A stretch of DNA of 7,941 bases from an uncultured Propionibacteriaceae bacterium (GTDB lineage Bacteria > Actinomycetota > Actinomycetes > Propionibacteriales > Propionibacteriaceae): assembly GCA_947038745.1 (NCBI GenBank), contig CAMQXE010000052.1, positions 1 through 7,941 of the forward strand, given 5' to 3'. Position 1 is the stretch's first letter, and each line of letters starts with the position of its first letter. Made by a program: the position numbers and the translations under genes. The notes below the pieces were generated by a model. The model was not told the origin of the DNA. It worked only from the letters and a program-made list of their open reading frames with translations, and did no database searches. Shown here piece after piece: positions 1 to 6,315 of this stretch.

Positions 1-399
1 TGGAAAATCCCAACCGGAGCAACCACGTGGGAACTTAATCAAACTGCCGCAAATCCAGAACCCCCGCTCGAAGCCAGCAAGCTCACCGCTGGCGCTATGT
101 GCCTCGATGCTGACGGTAATGAAACGTACGCTAAGTATCAGATTGTTGATGCCACCGGTACGGTTTACGCAGATTACTCTGCGGATATCCAGACGTGGAA
201 CAACCGGACTTACGTAAGTTCAGTTGCCCCGGCTAATGCTGGCCCTGATGCAGCGCATAGCTCACAGATGGCACCAGTTCCCGACTCCAACGAGACTATC
301 GCCGTTTCTGGCTCGATCACCGTCGTCGCCAATGAGACAACGAAGGACCAATCTAACCTCGGCTTGTTCTGGAAGTACGGAACAGACATCGCGATGTAA
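1..399 (+). CDS. C-terminal part of an unrecognised, possibly exported protein (start lies outside the window)
   Basis: The frame is open from base 1 with no stop until TAA at 397-399, giving 132 residues. The true start is upstream of the window; the ATG at 97 is internal, since coding-like sequence precedes it in frame. The product is rich in Thr, Ala, Asn and Ser, has one Cys (near residue 34), no obvious membrane segment and little basic charge. It has alternating polar/aliphatic stretches such as YQIVDATGTVYADYS and ETIAVSGSITVVANE that suggest beta structure, as in exported or surface proteins of Gram-positive bacteria. No LPxTG sorting motif or C-terminal anchor helix is present; the chain ends in FWKYGTDIAM. 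Transcription appears to stop at the hairpin immediately downstream. Function is unknown; the exported-protein idea is inferred from composition only. Confidence 0.7.
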   Translation, partial: WKIPTGATTWELNQTAANPEPPLEASKLTAGAMCLDADGNETYAKYQIVDATGTVYADYSADIQTWNNRTYVSSVAPANAGPDAAHSSQMAPVPDSNETIAVSGSITVVANETTKDQSNLGLFWKYGTDIAM

Positions 400-413
400 T
401 GCCAACTATTAAT

Positions 414-459
414 TAAGGATCGGGTTTCACCCTGTAGTCAGGTTGAAACCCGATCCTTA
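414..459. terminator. Bidirectional intrinsic-type terminator between convergent genes
   Basis: The arms at 414-429 (TAAGGATCGGGTTTCA) and 444-459 are a perfect 16-bp inverted repeat separated by a 14-nt loop. The stem sits 14 bp after the stop of the plus-strand gene and 7 bp before the stop of the minus-strand amidohydrolase. The flanks are AT-rich rather than true U-tracts: TTATT at the plus-strand exit and AATTAATAG at the minus-strand exit. Position and symmetry indicate it serves both genes. Confidence 0.85.
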
Positions 460-466
460 TTCAGCT

Positions 467-1612
467 CTAGCGGGTATAGACCGTCTCACCGTCGATAAAG
501 ACCCGCTCAGCATGGCTCATAATGTCGAAAGGGTCGCCCGACCACAGCACCATGTCGGCAGCTTTACCCACTGCAAGTGAGCCAATTCGATGATCCAGCC
601 CCAGTACCTTTGCAGGATTGATCGTGAGCGCCCGCAAAGCGCCTTCTCGGGTCATTCCGTGCTTGACGCACAGCGCTGCCGAGGTGACGAGGTACTCAAT
701 GGGCACGACGGGGTGATCTGTAATGATCGAAAGCTCCACCCCAGCTTTTTCCAAAACTGCGGCGTTCCAAGGCCCCCGGTCGATGAGCTCCAATTTCGCC
801 CTACTCGTAAGCACAGGGCCAAAAAGTACCGGCACATTATGCTCGGCAACATAGTCAGCAATTGGAGCCGCATTAGTCCCATGCTCGATGACGAGTTCGT
901 AACCAAACTCCTCCGCTACCCGGATCGCAGTAGCGATATCGTCAGCGCGATGCGCATGCTGACGTAATTTCAGCTCCCCAGAAAGCACTTTGACAAGGTT
1001 TTCTAACTGCAAATCACGCTTAGTCTGTTCAGGCTCTGTCTCCATCTTGCGCTGGTAGTCCAGAGCATCGCACCACGCCTGGCGTAGTACGTAAGCCACG
1101 CCAAGACGAGTCGAAGGAAGTTCCTTGCGCGCACTATAGAACCGCTTGGGGTTCTCGCCCAAAGCGGCCTTCAGCCCACTTGTTTCGACGAGCACCATCT
1201 CATCAATAACCCGCCCATGAGTATGGATAGCTGTCATCAAACCACCGATAACGTTGGCTGACCCAGGCGTAACATTGACCGTAGTCACACCGCCTGTGAG
1301 CGCGTCGCGGAAAGCAAGATCTGCTGGATAAATCGCGTCTATTGCACGTACCCCAGCGGTGTTAGGCGAAGTCGCCTCATTAGTGTCATCTCCTGCGAAT
1401 TGCCCGCCCTCCTCGTCAAGACCAAGATGGGTATGCGCGTCGATAAAACCAGGGACTAGCCACTGCCCAGCGGCATCAATAATCTCTGCTCCTGCGGGGG
1501 CTGTGACCTTCTGCCCTAGTGAGATGATCTTCGCGCCTTCGACGACTACAGTTCCGTCAAATGGCTCGCCCTCAACCGGTACGACATGGGCATTGATAAT
1601 GGCAACCGTCAT
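467..1612 (-). CDS. Amidohydrolase, imidazolonepropionase-related (COG1228-type metal-dependent hydrolase)
   Basis: The 381-aa product has the full amidohydrolase layout: an N-terminal beta-sandwich strand region (1-52), then a TIM barrel opening with the metal-binding HxH pair H60/H62 (PGFIDAHTHLG), further candidate ligands H219 or H221 (RQHAHRADD) and H244 (IEHGTN), and D299 (ITDHP) at the usual strand-8 position. The C-terminus closes the sandwich with GSLAVGKAADMVLW (344-357). The segment GLKAALGENPKR (146-157) followed by PSTRLG marks a subgroup of metal-dependent hydrolases with undefined substrate; K148 is a possible bridging carboxylated lysine. The histidine-degradation enzyme HutI is related, but no hut genes adjoin, so a hutI name is not justified. 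The ATG at 1612 has a strong AGGAGG (plus strand 1619-1624) six bases upstream. No signal peptide is seen, so it is probably cytosolic. Confidence 0.9.
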   Translation of the reverse strand: MTVAIINAHVVPVEGEPFDGTVVVEGAKIISLGQKVTAPAGAEIIDAAGQWLVPGFIDAHTHLGLDEEGGQFAGDDTNEATSPNTAGVRAIDAIYPADLAFRDALTGGVTTVNVTPGSANVIGGLMTAIHTHGRVIDEMVLVETSGLKAALGENPKRFYSARKELPSTRLGVAYVLRQAWCDALDYQRKMETEPEQTKRDLQLENLVKVLSGELKLRQHAHRADDIATAIRVAEEFGYELVIEHGTNAAPIADYVAEHNVPVLFGPVLTSRAKLELIDRGPWNAAVLEKAGVELSIITDHPVVPIEYLVTSAALCVKHGMTREGALRALTINPAKVLGLDHRIGSLAVGKAADMVLWSGDPFDIMSHAERVFIDGETVYTR

Positions 1613-1701
1613 GGCTGTCCTCCTGTACGAGACTCTGCCCCCAACGCTACCTGCAGTGTCTTGCCGCCCTGCTTGACCCCCCGATTCATTGACGCCCGGG
1701 C

Positions 1702-1707
1702 TACAGT
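1702..1707 (+). promoter_or_regulatory. Candidate -10 element for a leaderless phosphatase transcript
   Basis: TACAGT matches TAnnnT and ends six bases before the GTG at 1714, so transcription would begin at or next to the start codon. No convincing -35 lies at 16-18 bp: TTGACC at 1673-1678 is 23 bp away and TTGACG at 1689-1694 is only 7 bp away. There is no Shine-Dalgarno before 1714, which fits a leaderless mRNA. Confidence 0.35.
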
Positions 1708-1713
1708 GGGCTG

Positions 1714-2184
1714 GTGCCTACTGTTCTTGTCTTGTGCCATGGCAATATCTGCCGCTCCCCGATGGGGGCTTTCTTGCTCCGCGACCGGGCTAAAAGTGCT
1801 CGGCTCCCACTAACAGTCATCAGTGCTGGAGTATCCGCAGAAGAGACTGGCAATCCCATTGACCCAAGAGCTGCCCGCACTCTTGATCGGCATGCAATCT
1901 CTCATTCGGTTCACCGCGCACACCAAGTAGCCGACAAAGAACTAACCGACGCCGATCTAATCTTGGTCATGTCGCAGCGTCACCTCGACGTACTCCAGCG
2001 CCGATTAGGATCACGATTCAAAGAGCACGACATTCGTTTGATTCGCTCTTTCGACCCGACAGCCCCCGACGGTGCCGAGGTTGAGGACCCTTGGTGGGGT
2101 GAGGAATCGGGATTTAGCACGACATTCGCCCAGCTCGATGCCTGTATGCCTGGCCTAGTGGATTGGGCCCGAGAGCAAGCATGA
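1714..2184 (+). CDS. Low-molecular-weight protein tyrosine phosphatase (PtpA-like)
   Basis: The 156-aa length is typical of the family. The N-terminal P-loop LCHGNICRSP supplies nucleophile C8, R14 and S15 of the C(x)GNxCRS signature, with C13 as the usual second cysteine. The general acid is D125 in EVEDPWWG, where most relatives have DPW/YYG; the aromatic pair is therefore Trp-Trp. RSFDP (111-115) is a conserved feature of actinobacterial members. The family dephosphorylates phosphotyrosine on proteins in the cytosol or, in pathogens such as M. tuberculosis (PtpA), after secretion; the target here is unknown. The start is GTG at 1714, because the signature motif begins only seven codons later and no in-frame ATG lies upstream near it. 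No Shine-Dalgarno is visible. The stop overlaps the MFS start, so the two genes are probably co-expressed. Confidence 0.93.
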   Translation: MPTVLVLCHGNICRSPMGAFLLRDRAKSARLPLTVISAGVSAEETGNPIDPRAARTLDRHAISHSVHRAHQVADKELTDADLILVMSQRHLDVLQRRLGSRFKEHDIRLIRSFDPTAPDGAEVEDPWWGEESGFSTTFAQLDACMPGLVDWAREQA

Positions 2185-3386
2185 GCGGATACGCTCCTGG
2201 AACGTCTACCTATCGTCGCGTCTCACTCGCCCTCTTCCTCGCTGGGCTTGCGACATTCGCCACGATCCATACAACCCAGCCGCTGCTGCCGACCTTGCGG
2301 AGTGCGTTTAATCTGACGCCTCCACAAGCCGCACTCTCCATGTCGGTAACAACTATTGCGCTTGGCGTGACCTTACTGGTTCTTGGCCCAATCTCTGATT
2401 CCATCGGGCGCGTAACCGTCATGCGGTGCTCACTGGTTTTATCAGCCCTATTCACCATTGGTGTCGGACTAGCCCCAAGCTGGAACACGGTCTTACTTCT
2501 ACGCGGCTTGGTAGGCGTTTCCGTCGCCGGGCTACCGGCCGTTGCTGTTGCCTATCTACGCGAAGAAATAGATCCCAAAGCTATTGCCCGAGCAACCGGA
2601 CGCTATATCGGCGGTACCGGCATCGGCGGCATGTCAGGCAGACTCGTCGCAGGAATTATCGACGACCTGTTCGGCTGGCGTTGGGCTGTCATCTCGGTTG
2701 GCTTGCTCGCCTTGGCCTGTGGCATAGCCTGCTGCTTACTTATCCCTGCCTCTCGTGGGTTTAAGCCACACCCATTAGCGCCACGGGCCTTAATCCGACG
2801 TTCCTGGTTAGCCCTGTGCGACCGGCAGCTACTTGCTCTCAATCTCATTGGGCTTATCTCCATGGGGGCTTTGAATGCTGTGTTCAACGCCATCACCTTC
2901 CGGCTAGTTGCTGCCCCTTATCTCTTGGCTTCCGGCATGATGAGCCTGATATTCCTCATCTACCTCTCCGGTTCTTGGGCTTCAGCTCGTGCTGGGCGCA
3001 TAGCCGATCAGCGTGGCCCTCTTTGGGTCGTTCGCGGCGCACTCTTCCTAGGCCTATTCGGGACTTTCTTGACCATCGCTACCCCGCTAGCGTTGGTGCT
3101 TCTTGGAGTCGCCGGGGTCACCATGGGGTTCTTTGCCACACATGGAGTTACATCAAGTTGGGTCACCGCCCATGCCCAACGCTATGGACATGGCATGGGG
3201 CAAGCCACCTCCCTCTATCTCTTTTTCTACTACGTTGGAGCATCAACGATGGGGTACGCAGGGGGTTGGGCTTGGGCTAGCGGAGCCTGGGGCAGAGTCG
3301 CGCTCGTTTGCACCGTCCTATGGTTAATCGGCCTGGCGGCCACCCTAGTTCGTAGCCCTCAGACCGCAACACGCCCAACCAGATGA
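2181..3386 (+). CDS. MFS transporter, YnfM-like exporter
   Basis: The product is a 401-aa major facilitator with about twelve hydrophobic segments. Family motifs are clear: GPISDSIGR (69-77) is motif A in the loop between helices 2 and 3, and the downstream helix-4 region has LRGLVGVSVAG. The sequence resembles E. coli YnfM through the first-helix QPLLP, YIGGTGIGGMSGRLVAG, GFFATHGVTSSWV and GQATSLYLFFYYVG. YnfM-type proteins are assigned to drug or small-molecule efflux, but the substrate here cannot be read from sequence. I chose ATG 2181 over an in-frame TTG at 2163 because ATG 2181 forms a classic ATGA overlap with the phosphatase stop (2182-2184), with a weak GAGAG upstream. No terminator hairpin with a T-tract follows, so some readthrough into the downstream regulator is possible. 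Confidence 0.92.
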   Translation: MSGYAPGTSTYRRVSLALFLAGLATFATIHTTQPLLPTLRSAFNLTPPQAALSMSVTTIALGVTLLVLGPISDSIGRVTVMRCSLVLSALFTIGVGLAPSWNTVLLLRGLVGVSVAGLPAVAVAYLREEIDPKAIARATGRYIGGTGIGGMSGRLVAGIIDDLFGWRWAVISVGLLALACGIACCLLIPASRGFKPHPLAPRALIRRSWLALCDRQLLALNLIGLISMGALNAVFNAITFRLVAAPYLLASGMMSLIFLIYLSGSWASARAGRIADQRGPLWVVRGALFLGLFGTFLTIATPLALVLLGVAGVTMGFFATHGVTSSWVTAHAQRYGHGMGQATSLYLFFYYVGASTMGYAGGWAWASGAWGRVALVCTVLWLIGLAATLVRSPQTATRPTR

Positions 3387-3522
3387 GATTGCCGAAGTGG
3401 TGAACCAGGCAACAGCTATGCCCGCTTGATCGCGCGCAAAACCCTCTACCCGCGACTCTTTTGCACCCGCTACCTAGTGGTGTAACGAGCGTTTCTCGGC
3501 TAAAAGTGACAAACTGGGTTCT

Positions 3523-4212
3523 ATGCAGATTCTCGTCGTCGACGACGATCAAGGTGTCAGGGACTCCCTGGCCCGCGCACTTGGGTACTCGGGGTATGAG
3601 GTTCAGACCGCTGCCGATGGCCTTGAGGCGCTGGCCAAGCTGAGTTCGTCACGCCCAGATGCCGTCATCATGGACGTGATGATGCCGCGCCTTGATGGGC
3701 TTGAGACCACCCGTATGTTACGGGCCTCCGGCAACGACGTCCCGATCTTAGTTCTCACTGCACGCGACTCCGTCAATGACCGCGTCGATGGCCTTGACGC
3801 CGGCGGTGATGATTACATGGCTAAACCCTTCTCCATGGAAGAGTTGCTTGCCAGGCTACGAGCCCTGACCCGTCGGCAGCGCCCACCCGGTGCAGACAAT
3901 ACCCCTGAAACGTTGAGCTTTGAAAACCTCACTCTCGATCTCACTACCCGCGAGGTCACGCGCTCCGGGCACAAGATCAGTCTGACCCGCACAGAGTTCT
4001 CTTTGCTGATGGCCTTCCTTGAGCGCCCGCGTCGGGTCTTGGAGCGTGGCTGGCTGCTCAATGAGGTCTGGGGTTTTGACTTCCCCACGACGGCGAACTC
4101 ACTTGAGGTCTACATCGGCTATTTGCGGCGCAAGACCGAGATTGACGGTGAAGCTCGACTTATTCACACCGTGCGCGGTGTTGGTTACGTCCTGCGCGAA
4201 ACTGCTCCGTAA
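3523..4212 (+). CDS. mprA: OmpR/PhoB-family response regulator, MprA-like
   Basis: The 229-aa protein has a receiver domain (about 1-117) followed by a winged-helix DNA-binding domain (about 132-226). Receiver residues are all present: acidic pocket D7-D9, phosphoacceptor D51 ([12 protein letters not shown]), T79 and K101 (KPF). The output domain contains [33 protein letters not shown] and the C-terminal [12 protein letters not shown]. From memory of the family, M. tuberculosis MprA shares these stretches almost word for word, so orthology is likely; a different envelope-stress regulator of the same subfamily cannot be excluded. No Shine-Dalgarno precedes ATG 3523; an imperfect -10 (CAAACT, 3510-3515) seven bases upstream would allow leaderless initiation. 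The stop TAA shares one base with the kinase start. Confidence 0.93.
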   Translation: MQILVVDDDQGVRDSLARALGYSGYEVQTAADGLEALAKLSSSRPDAVIMDVMMPRLDGLETTRMLRASGNDVPILVLTARDSVNDRVDGLDAGGDDYMAKPFSMEELLARLRALTRRQRPPGADNTPETLSFENLTLDLTTREVTRSGHKISLTRTEFSLLMAFLERPRRVLERGWLLNEVWGFDFPTTANSLEVYIGYLRRKTEIDGEARLIHTVRGVGYVLRETAP

Positions 4213-5651
4213 TGGATACGTGGGAGCGGCTTACCCACCTCACACTCCAACGCCGGCTTGCCTGGCTGACGGCTTTTGGCGTGGCTTTTGGTATCTTCGC
4301 CTCCGGCTTTGCCGGGTATCTCATCACCCGGTTTTCGATGTATCGACAGCTCGACAAAGAGCTCATCAATATCGCATCGCTGTCTGCTGAACCGATCTGC
4401 AACGATATTCAGAATATGGGTGGTTTGAACTCAGATGCGCTCCATACCGCCAATATCAATGCGGTGCTGCTCCAAGCTGATAACACGCTCCATGAGGTTC
4501 AAGGGACAACCGTCCGCATCGAGCTGAACTCTGACGAACTAGCGATTGCCCGCACAGACCGGGGCTTTTCCACCCGCACCGGGCATGGCAGTGATGGACA
4601 TCGCTATCGAATCGTCGCGGTGCCTCTGGCTGTTGCACCCATGTCTGGCCCGATTGGACACTCTTCAGGAACTTCTGGTTGTGGTGATCAGGCACTGATT
4701 ATCGCCCGCGATCTGACACCGACGCAGAACACTTTGACCCAGTTGGGCTGGGTCATGGCGCTGCTGGGTGTCAGTATGGCTACTGTTGCTTGGGGCGTTG
4801 GATCGTTCGTCGCACGTCAGGGGCTAGCACCAGTGCGGCAGCTATCTGAAGCAGTTTCACACGTCACCGAAACTGATCGGTTCCAAACGATCGAGGCTCA
4901 CGGCACTGACGAGCTTTCTGACTTGGCCCGGAACTTCAACACGATGCTCTATTCATTGGAATCATCACGCGAACGTCAGCGACGTCTCATTGCTGACGCG
5001 AGCCATGAGTTACGAACGCCTTTGACATCGATGCGCACCAATATCGAGCTGCTAGTTGCCGATGATAAATCGGGCATGTTGCCAGAGGGTGCTCGCGGCG
5101 AGATTCTCCACGATGTTGCCAGCCAACTCTCTGAGTTCACTACCTTGGTCGGCGACTTGGTGCAGTTATCGCGTGAGGAGCAAGTCGCACCGGCACCGGA
5201 GAAGGTCAATGTCGCCGATGTGGTCGCACGCGCAGTCAAGCGAGCCAAACGTCGCGGGCCGAACCTGCGGTTCGATATTCAGGCTGAGCCTTGGTATCTC
5301 ACTGGTGAGCCTGGCAGCTTGGAGCGGGCCATCACGAACCTGCTCGACAATGCAGTGAAGTTCTCCCCTGCTGGTGGAACTATCCGGCTAGTCATGGAGA
5401 ACGGTCTGATTCGGATTTCTGACGAAGGCCCCGGGATCGCTGAAGAAGATCTACCGCATATCTTTGACCGGTTCTATCGCTCCGACAAGGCCCGCAATAC
5501 CCCTGGAACCGGGCTAGGGCTTTCTATCGTGACTCACACTATCCGCTCTCATGGTGGTGAGGTTTGGGCCGACCGTGCCGAATCTGGCGGCGCGGAGTTC
5601 TTCGTCCAGTTGCCTGGCTCTCCTGACGAGTTCCCGCTTTTCGAGGACTAG
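4212..5651 (+). CDS. mprB: Membrane sensor histidine kinase, MprB-like
   Basis: The 479-aa product has a cytoplasmic N-tip, membrane helix 1 (about 17-39), an extracytoplasmic sensor loop (about 41-177), membrane helix 2 (about 178-200), HAMP (about 200-252), a HisKA dimerisation domain with H265 in DASHELRTPLTSMRTN, and a HATPase_c domain. The ATPase boxes are intact: N box NLLDNAVKFSP (376-386), G1 DEGPGI (404-409), F box FDRFYRS (418-424) and G2 GTGLGLSIV (432-440). SRERQRRLIADASHELRTP is shared with mycobacterial MprB, the envelope-stress kinase paired with MprA. ATG 4212 overlaps the regulator's TAA by one base (TAATG), indicating translational coupling. The only two cysteines, C63 and C157, both lie in the sensor loop. 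No pepD/HtrA protease gene follows, unlike the mycobacterial locus. Confidence 0.93.
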   Translation: MDTWERLTHLTLQRRLAWLTAFGVAFGIFASGFAGYLITRFSMYRQLDKELINIASLSAEPICNDIQNMGGLNSDALHTANINAVLLQADNTLHEVQGTTVRIELNSDELAIARTDRGFSTRTGHGSDGHRYRIVAVPLAVAPMSGPIGHSSGTSGCGDQALIIARDLTPTQNTLTQLGWVMALLGVSMATVAWGVGSFVARQGLAPVRQLSEAVSHVTETDRFQTIEAHGTDELSDLARNFNTMLYSLESSRERQRRLIADASHELRTPLTSMRTNIELLVADDKSGMLPEGARGEILHDVASQLSEFTTLVGDLVQLSREEQVAPAPEKVNVADVVARAVKRAKRRGPNLRFDIQAEPWYLTGEPGSLERAITNLLDNAVKFSPAGGTIRLVMENGLIRISDEGPGIAEEDLPHIFDRFYRSDKARNTPGTGLGLSIVTHTIRSHGGEVWADRAESGGAEFFVQLPGSPDEFPLFED

Positions 5652-5658
5652 CACTGGC

Positions 5659-6183
5659 TTAAATTGGCTGCTCTGCTTCGATATTTTCGGCATCCTTCCA
5701 GGCATCGGCTGCCAGATCACGCATAGTCCGGATCAGCGATACGCCTCCATCGTGTTCTATTTCTTCCGCCTGCTCGTCAGTAATCCGATATATCAGGGGA
5801 AGCTCTCCTCTAATGAGCGCGATCCCCATCTGCTTCCATAAGTAGTCGGTTCTCCCCTCAGAAATCTCAGCAGCACGCCATTGAGAAGCAAGTTCATAGA
5901 GGTTTTCAGGGTTGTCCAGAACGTCGCATGCTCCAAGACCATCTTCTCTCATTGCACATGATGCGCTCACTATTTCGGCCGTCTCGTCGGAATCTCTAGC
6001 CTCAAGATAGAGATACCCTTCGACGACGTCTGGTACTTCTATTAGCGCATCTAACATTGCTTTAACTAGGTCTTGTGCATGGCATGAGGGCGTAATTTGC
6101 GCAAACCTAATTGGCTGCAACCGCCATGATGCAGCTAGATCAGAACCCATAGTTACATGGCGGCGGCGTCTAAAGATTCCCAC
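5659..6183 (-). CDS. Unrecognised 174-aa protein
   Basis: I do not recognise the family. The product has a very basic N-tip (RRRR at 5-8), then a mixed alpha/beta-looking body and a strongly acidic C-terminal third (DEQAEEIEHD, DAWKDAENIEAEQ). It has three cysteines (C34, C76, C85), no signal peptide and no membrane helix. The start is GTG at 6183, preceded by GAAAGGG about five bases upstream on the minus strand. An ATG at codon 12 has no ribosome-binding site, and the ATG two bases upstream of the GTG is out of frame. Codon use appears more AT-rich than in its neighbours, hinting at acquired or fast-evolving DNA. The gene ends 7 bp from the convergent kinase stop and is divergent from the ABC/YhgE unit. 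Small acidic lone genes of this kind include immunity proteins, but that is only an analogy. Confidence 0.7.
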   Translation of the reverse strand: MGIFRRRRHVTMGSDLAASWRLQPIRFAQITPSCHAQDLVKAMLDALIEVPDVVEGYLYLEARDSDETAEIVSASCAMREDGLGACDVLDNPENLYELASQWRAAEISEGRTDYLWKQMGIALIRGELPLIYRITDEQAEEIEHDGGVSLIRTMRDLAADAWKDAENIEAEQPI

Positions 6184-6251
6184 ATGTGCCCTTTCAATCC
6201 AGTTCTCTCACAGAGAGCCTAGCTTCTGCGAGAAATACTGTCACAATCTTT

Positions 6252-6280
6252 TTGAACTGACTGGTCAGTTCTGTTACTCT
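6252..6280 (+). promoter_or_regulatory. Sigma-A-type promoter of the ABC-like/YhgE unit
   Basis: The elements are -35 TTGAAC (6252-6257), a 17-bp spacer (6258-6274), and -10 TACTCT (6275-6280) with an extended TGn at 6272-6274. Transcription would start near 6286-6288, leaving a leader of about 30 bases before GTG 6316. The spacer is filled by an operator-like palindrome. Confidence 0.7.
6254..6271. promoter_or_regulatory. Operator-like palindrome, TetR-family type
   Basis: GAACTGAC (6254-6261) and GTCAGTTC (6264-6271) are perfect 8-bp inverted arms around a TG centre. The TGAC..GTCA core resembles many TetR/AcrR operators. It overlaps the -35 and the whole spacer up to the extended -10, so a bound repressor would block RNA polymerase. 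No TetR gene is in the window; one may lie downstream of the truncated YhgE gene. Confidence 0.65.
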
Positions 6281-6297
6281 TGACTGGTACCGACCAA
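6280..6297. promoter_or_regulatory. Second, imperfect operator-like site over the transcription start
   Basis: TTGACTGGTACCGACCAA is palindromic at its outer three and inner three base pairs (6 of 9 pairs, centre GGTACC). Its TGACTGGT (6281-6288) repeats the 8 bases at 6258-6265 of the perfect palindrome, 23 bp away. It covers the predicted start of transcription, consistent with a second, weaker repressor site. Confidence 0.4.
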
Positions 6298-6299
6298 TC

Positions 6300-6305
6300 G
6301 AGGAG
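6300..6305 (+). promoter_or_regulatory. Ribosome binding site deciding the ABC-like gene start
   Basis: GAGGAG lies ten bases before GTG 6316, slightly long but usable. It argues against the in-frame TTG at 6280, which overlaps the -10 element and would lie outside the transcript. Confidence 0.65.
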
Positions 6306-6315
6306 TAATAAACCC

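Noticed and set aside
590..967. 125-codon plus-strand open frame antisense to the amidohydrolase
   Set aside because: It lies wholly within a well-supported gene, has no ribosome binding site, and its translation shows no recognisable protein features.
2163..2180. Upstream TTG start for the MFS transporter
   Set aside because: ATG 2181 forms the usual ATGA overlap with the preceding stop and directly precedes the first-helix region; the TTG adds only six residues without a better ribosome binding site.
3387..3522. Terminator or MprA-type binding repeats between the MFS and regulator genes
   Set aside because: Only very short inverted repeats (such as TGGTGAACCA) without a T-tract were found, and TTCTCG recurs only twice at irregular spacing, so neither claim can be supported.
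6205..6217. Small hairpin CTCTC-ACA-GAGAG upstream of the 174-aa gene
   Set aside because: A five-bp stem is too short to assign a role, and no clear -35/-10 pair with good spacing could be fixed for the minus-strand gene in this region.
6280..6315. TTG 6280 as the start of the ABC-like protein
   Set aside because: It overlaps the last base of the -10 element and would fall upstream of the predicted transcription start; GTG 6316 has GAGGAG ahead of it.
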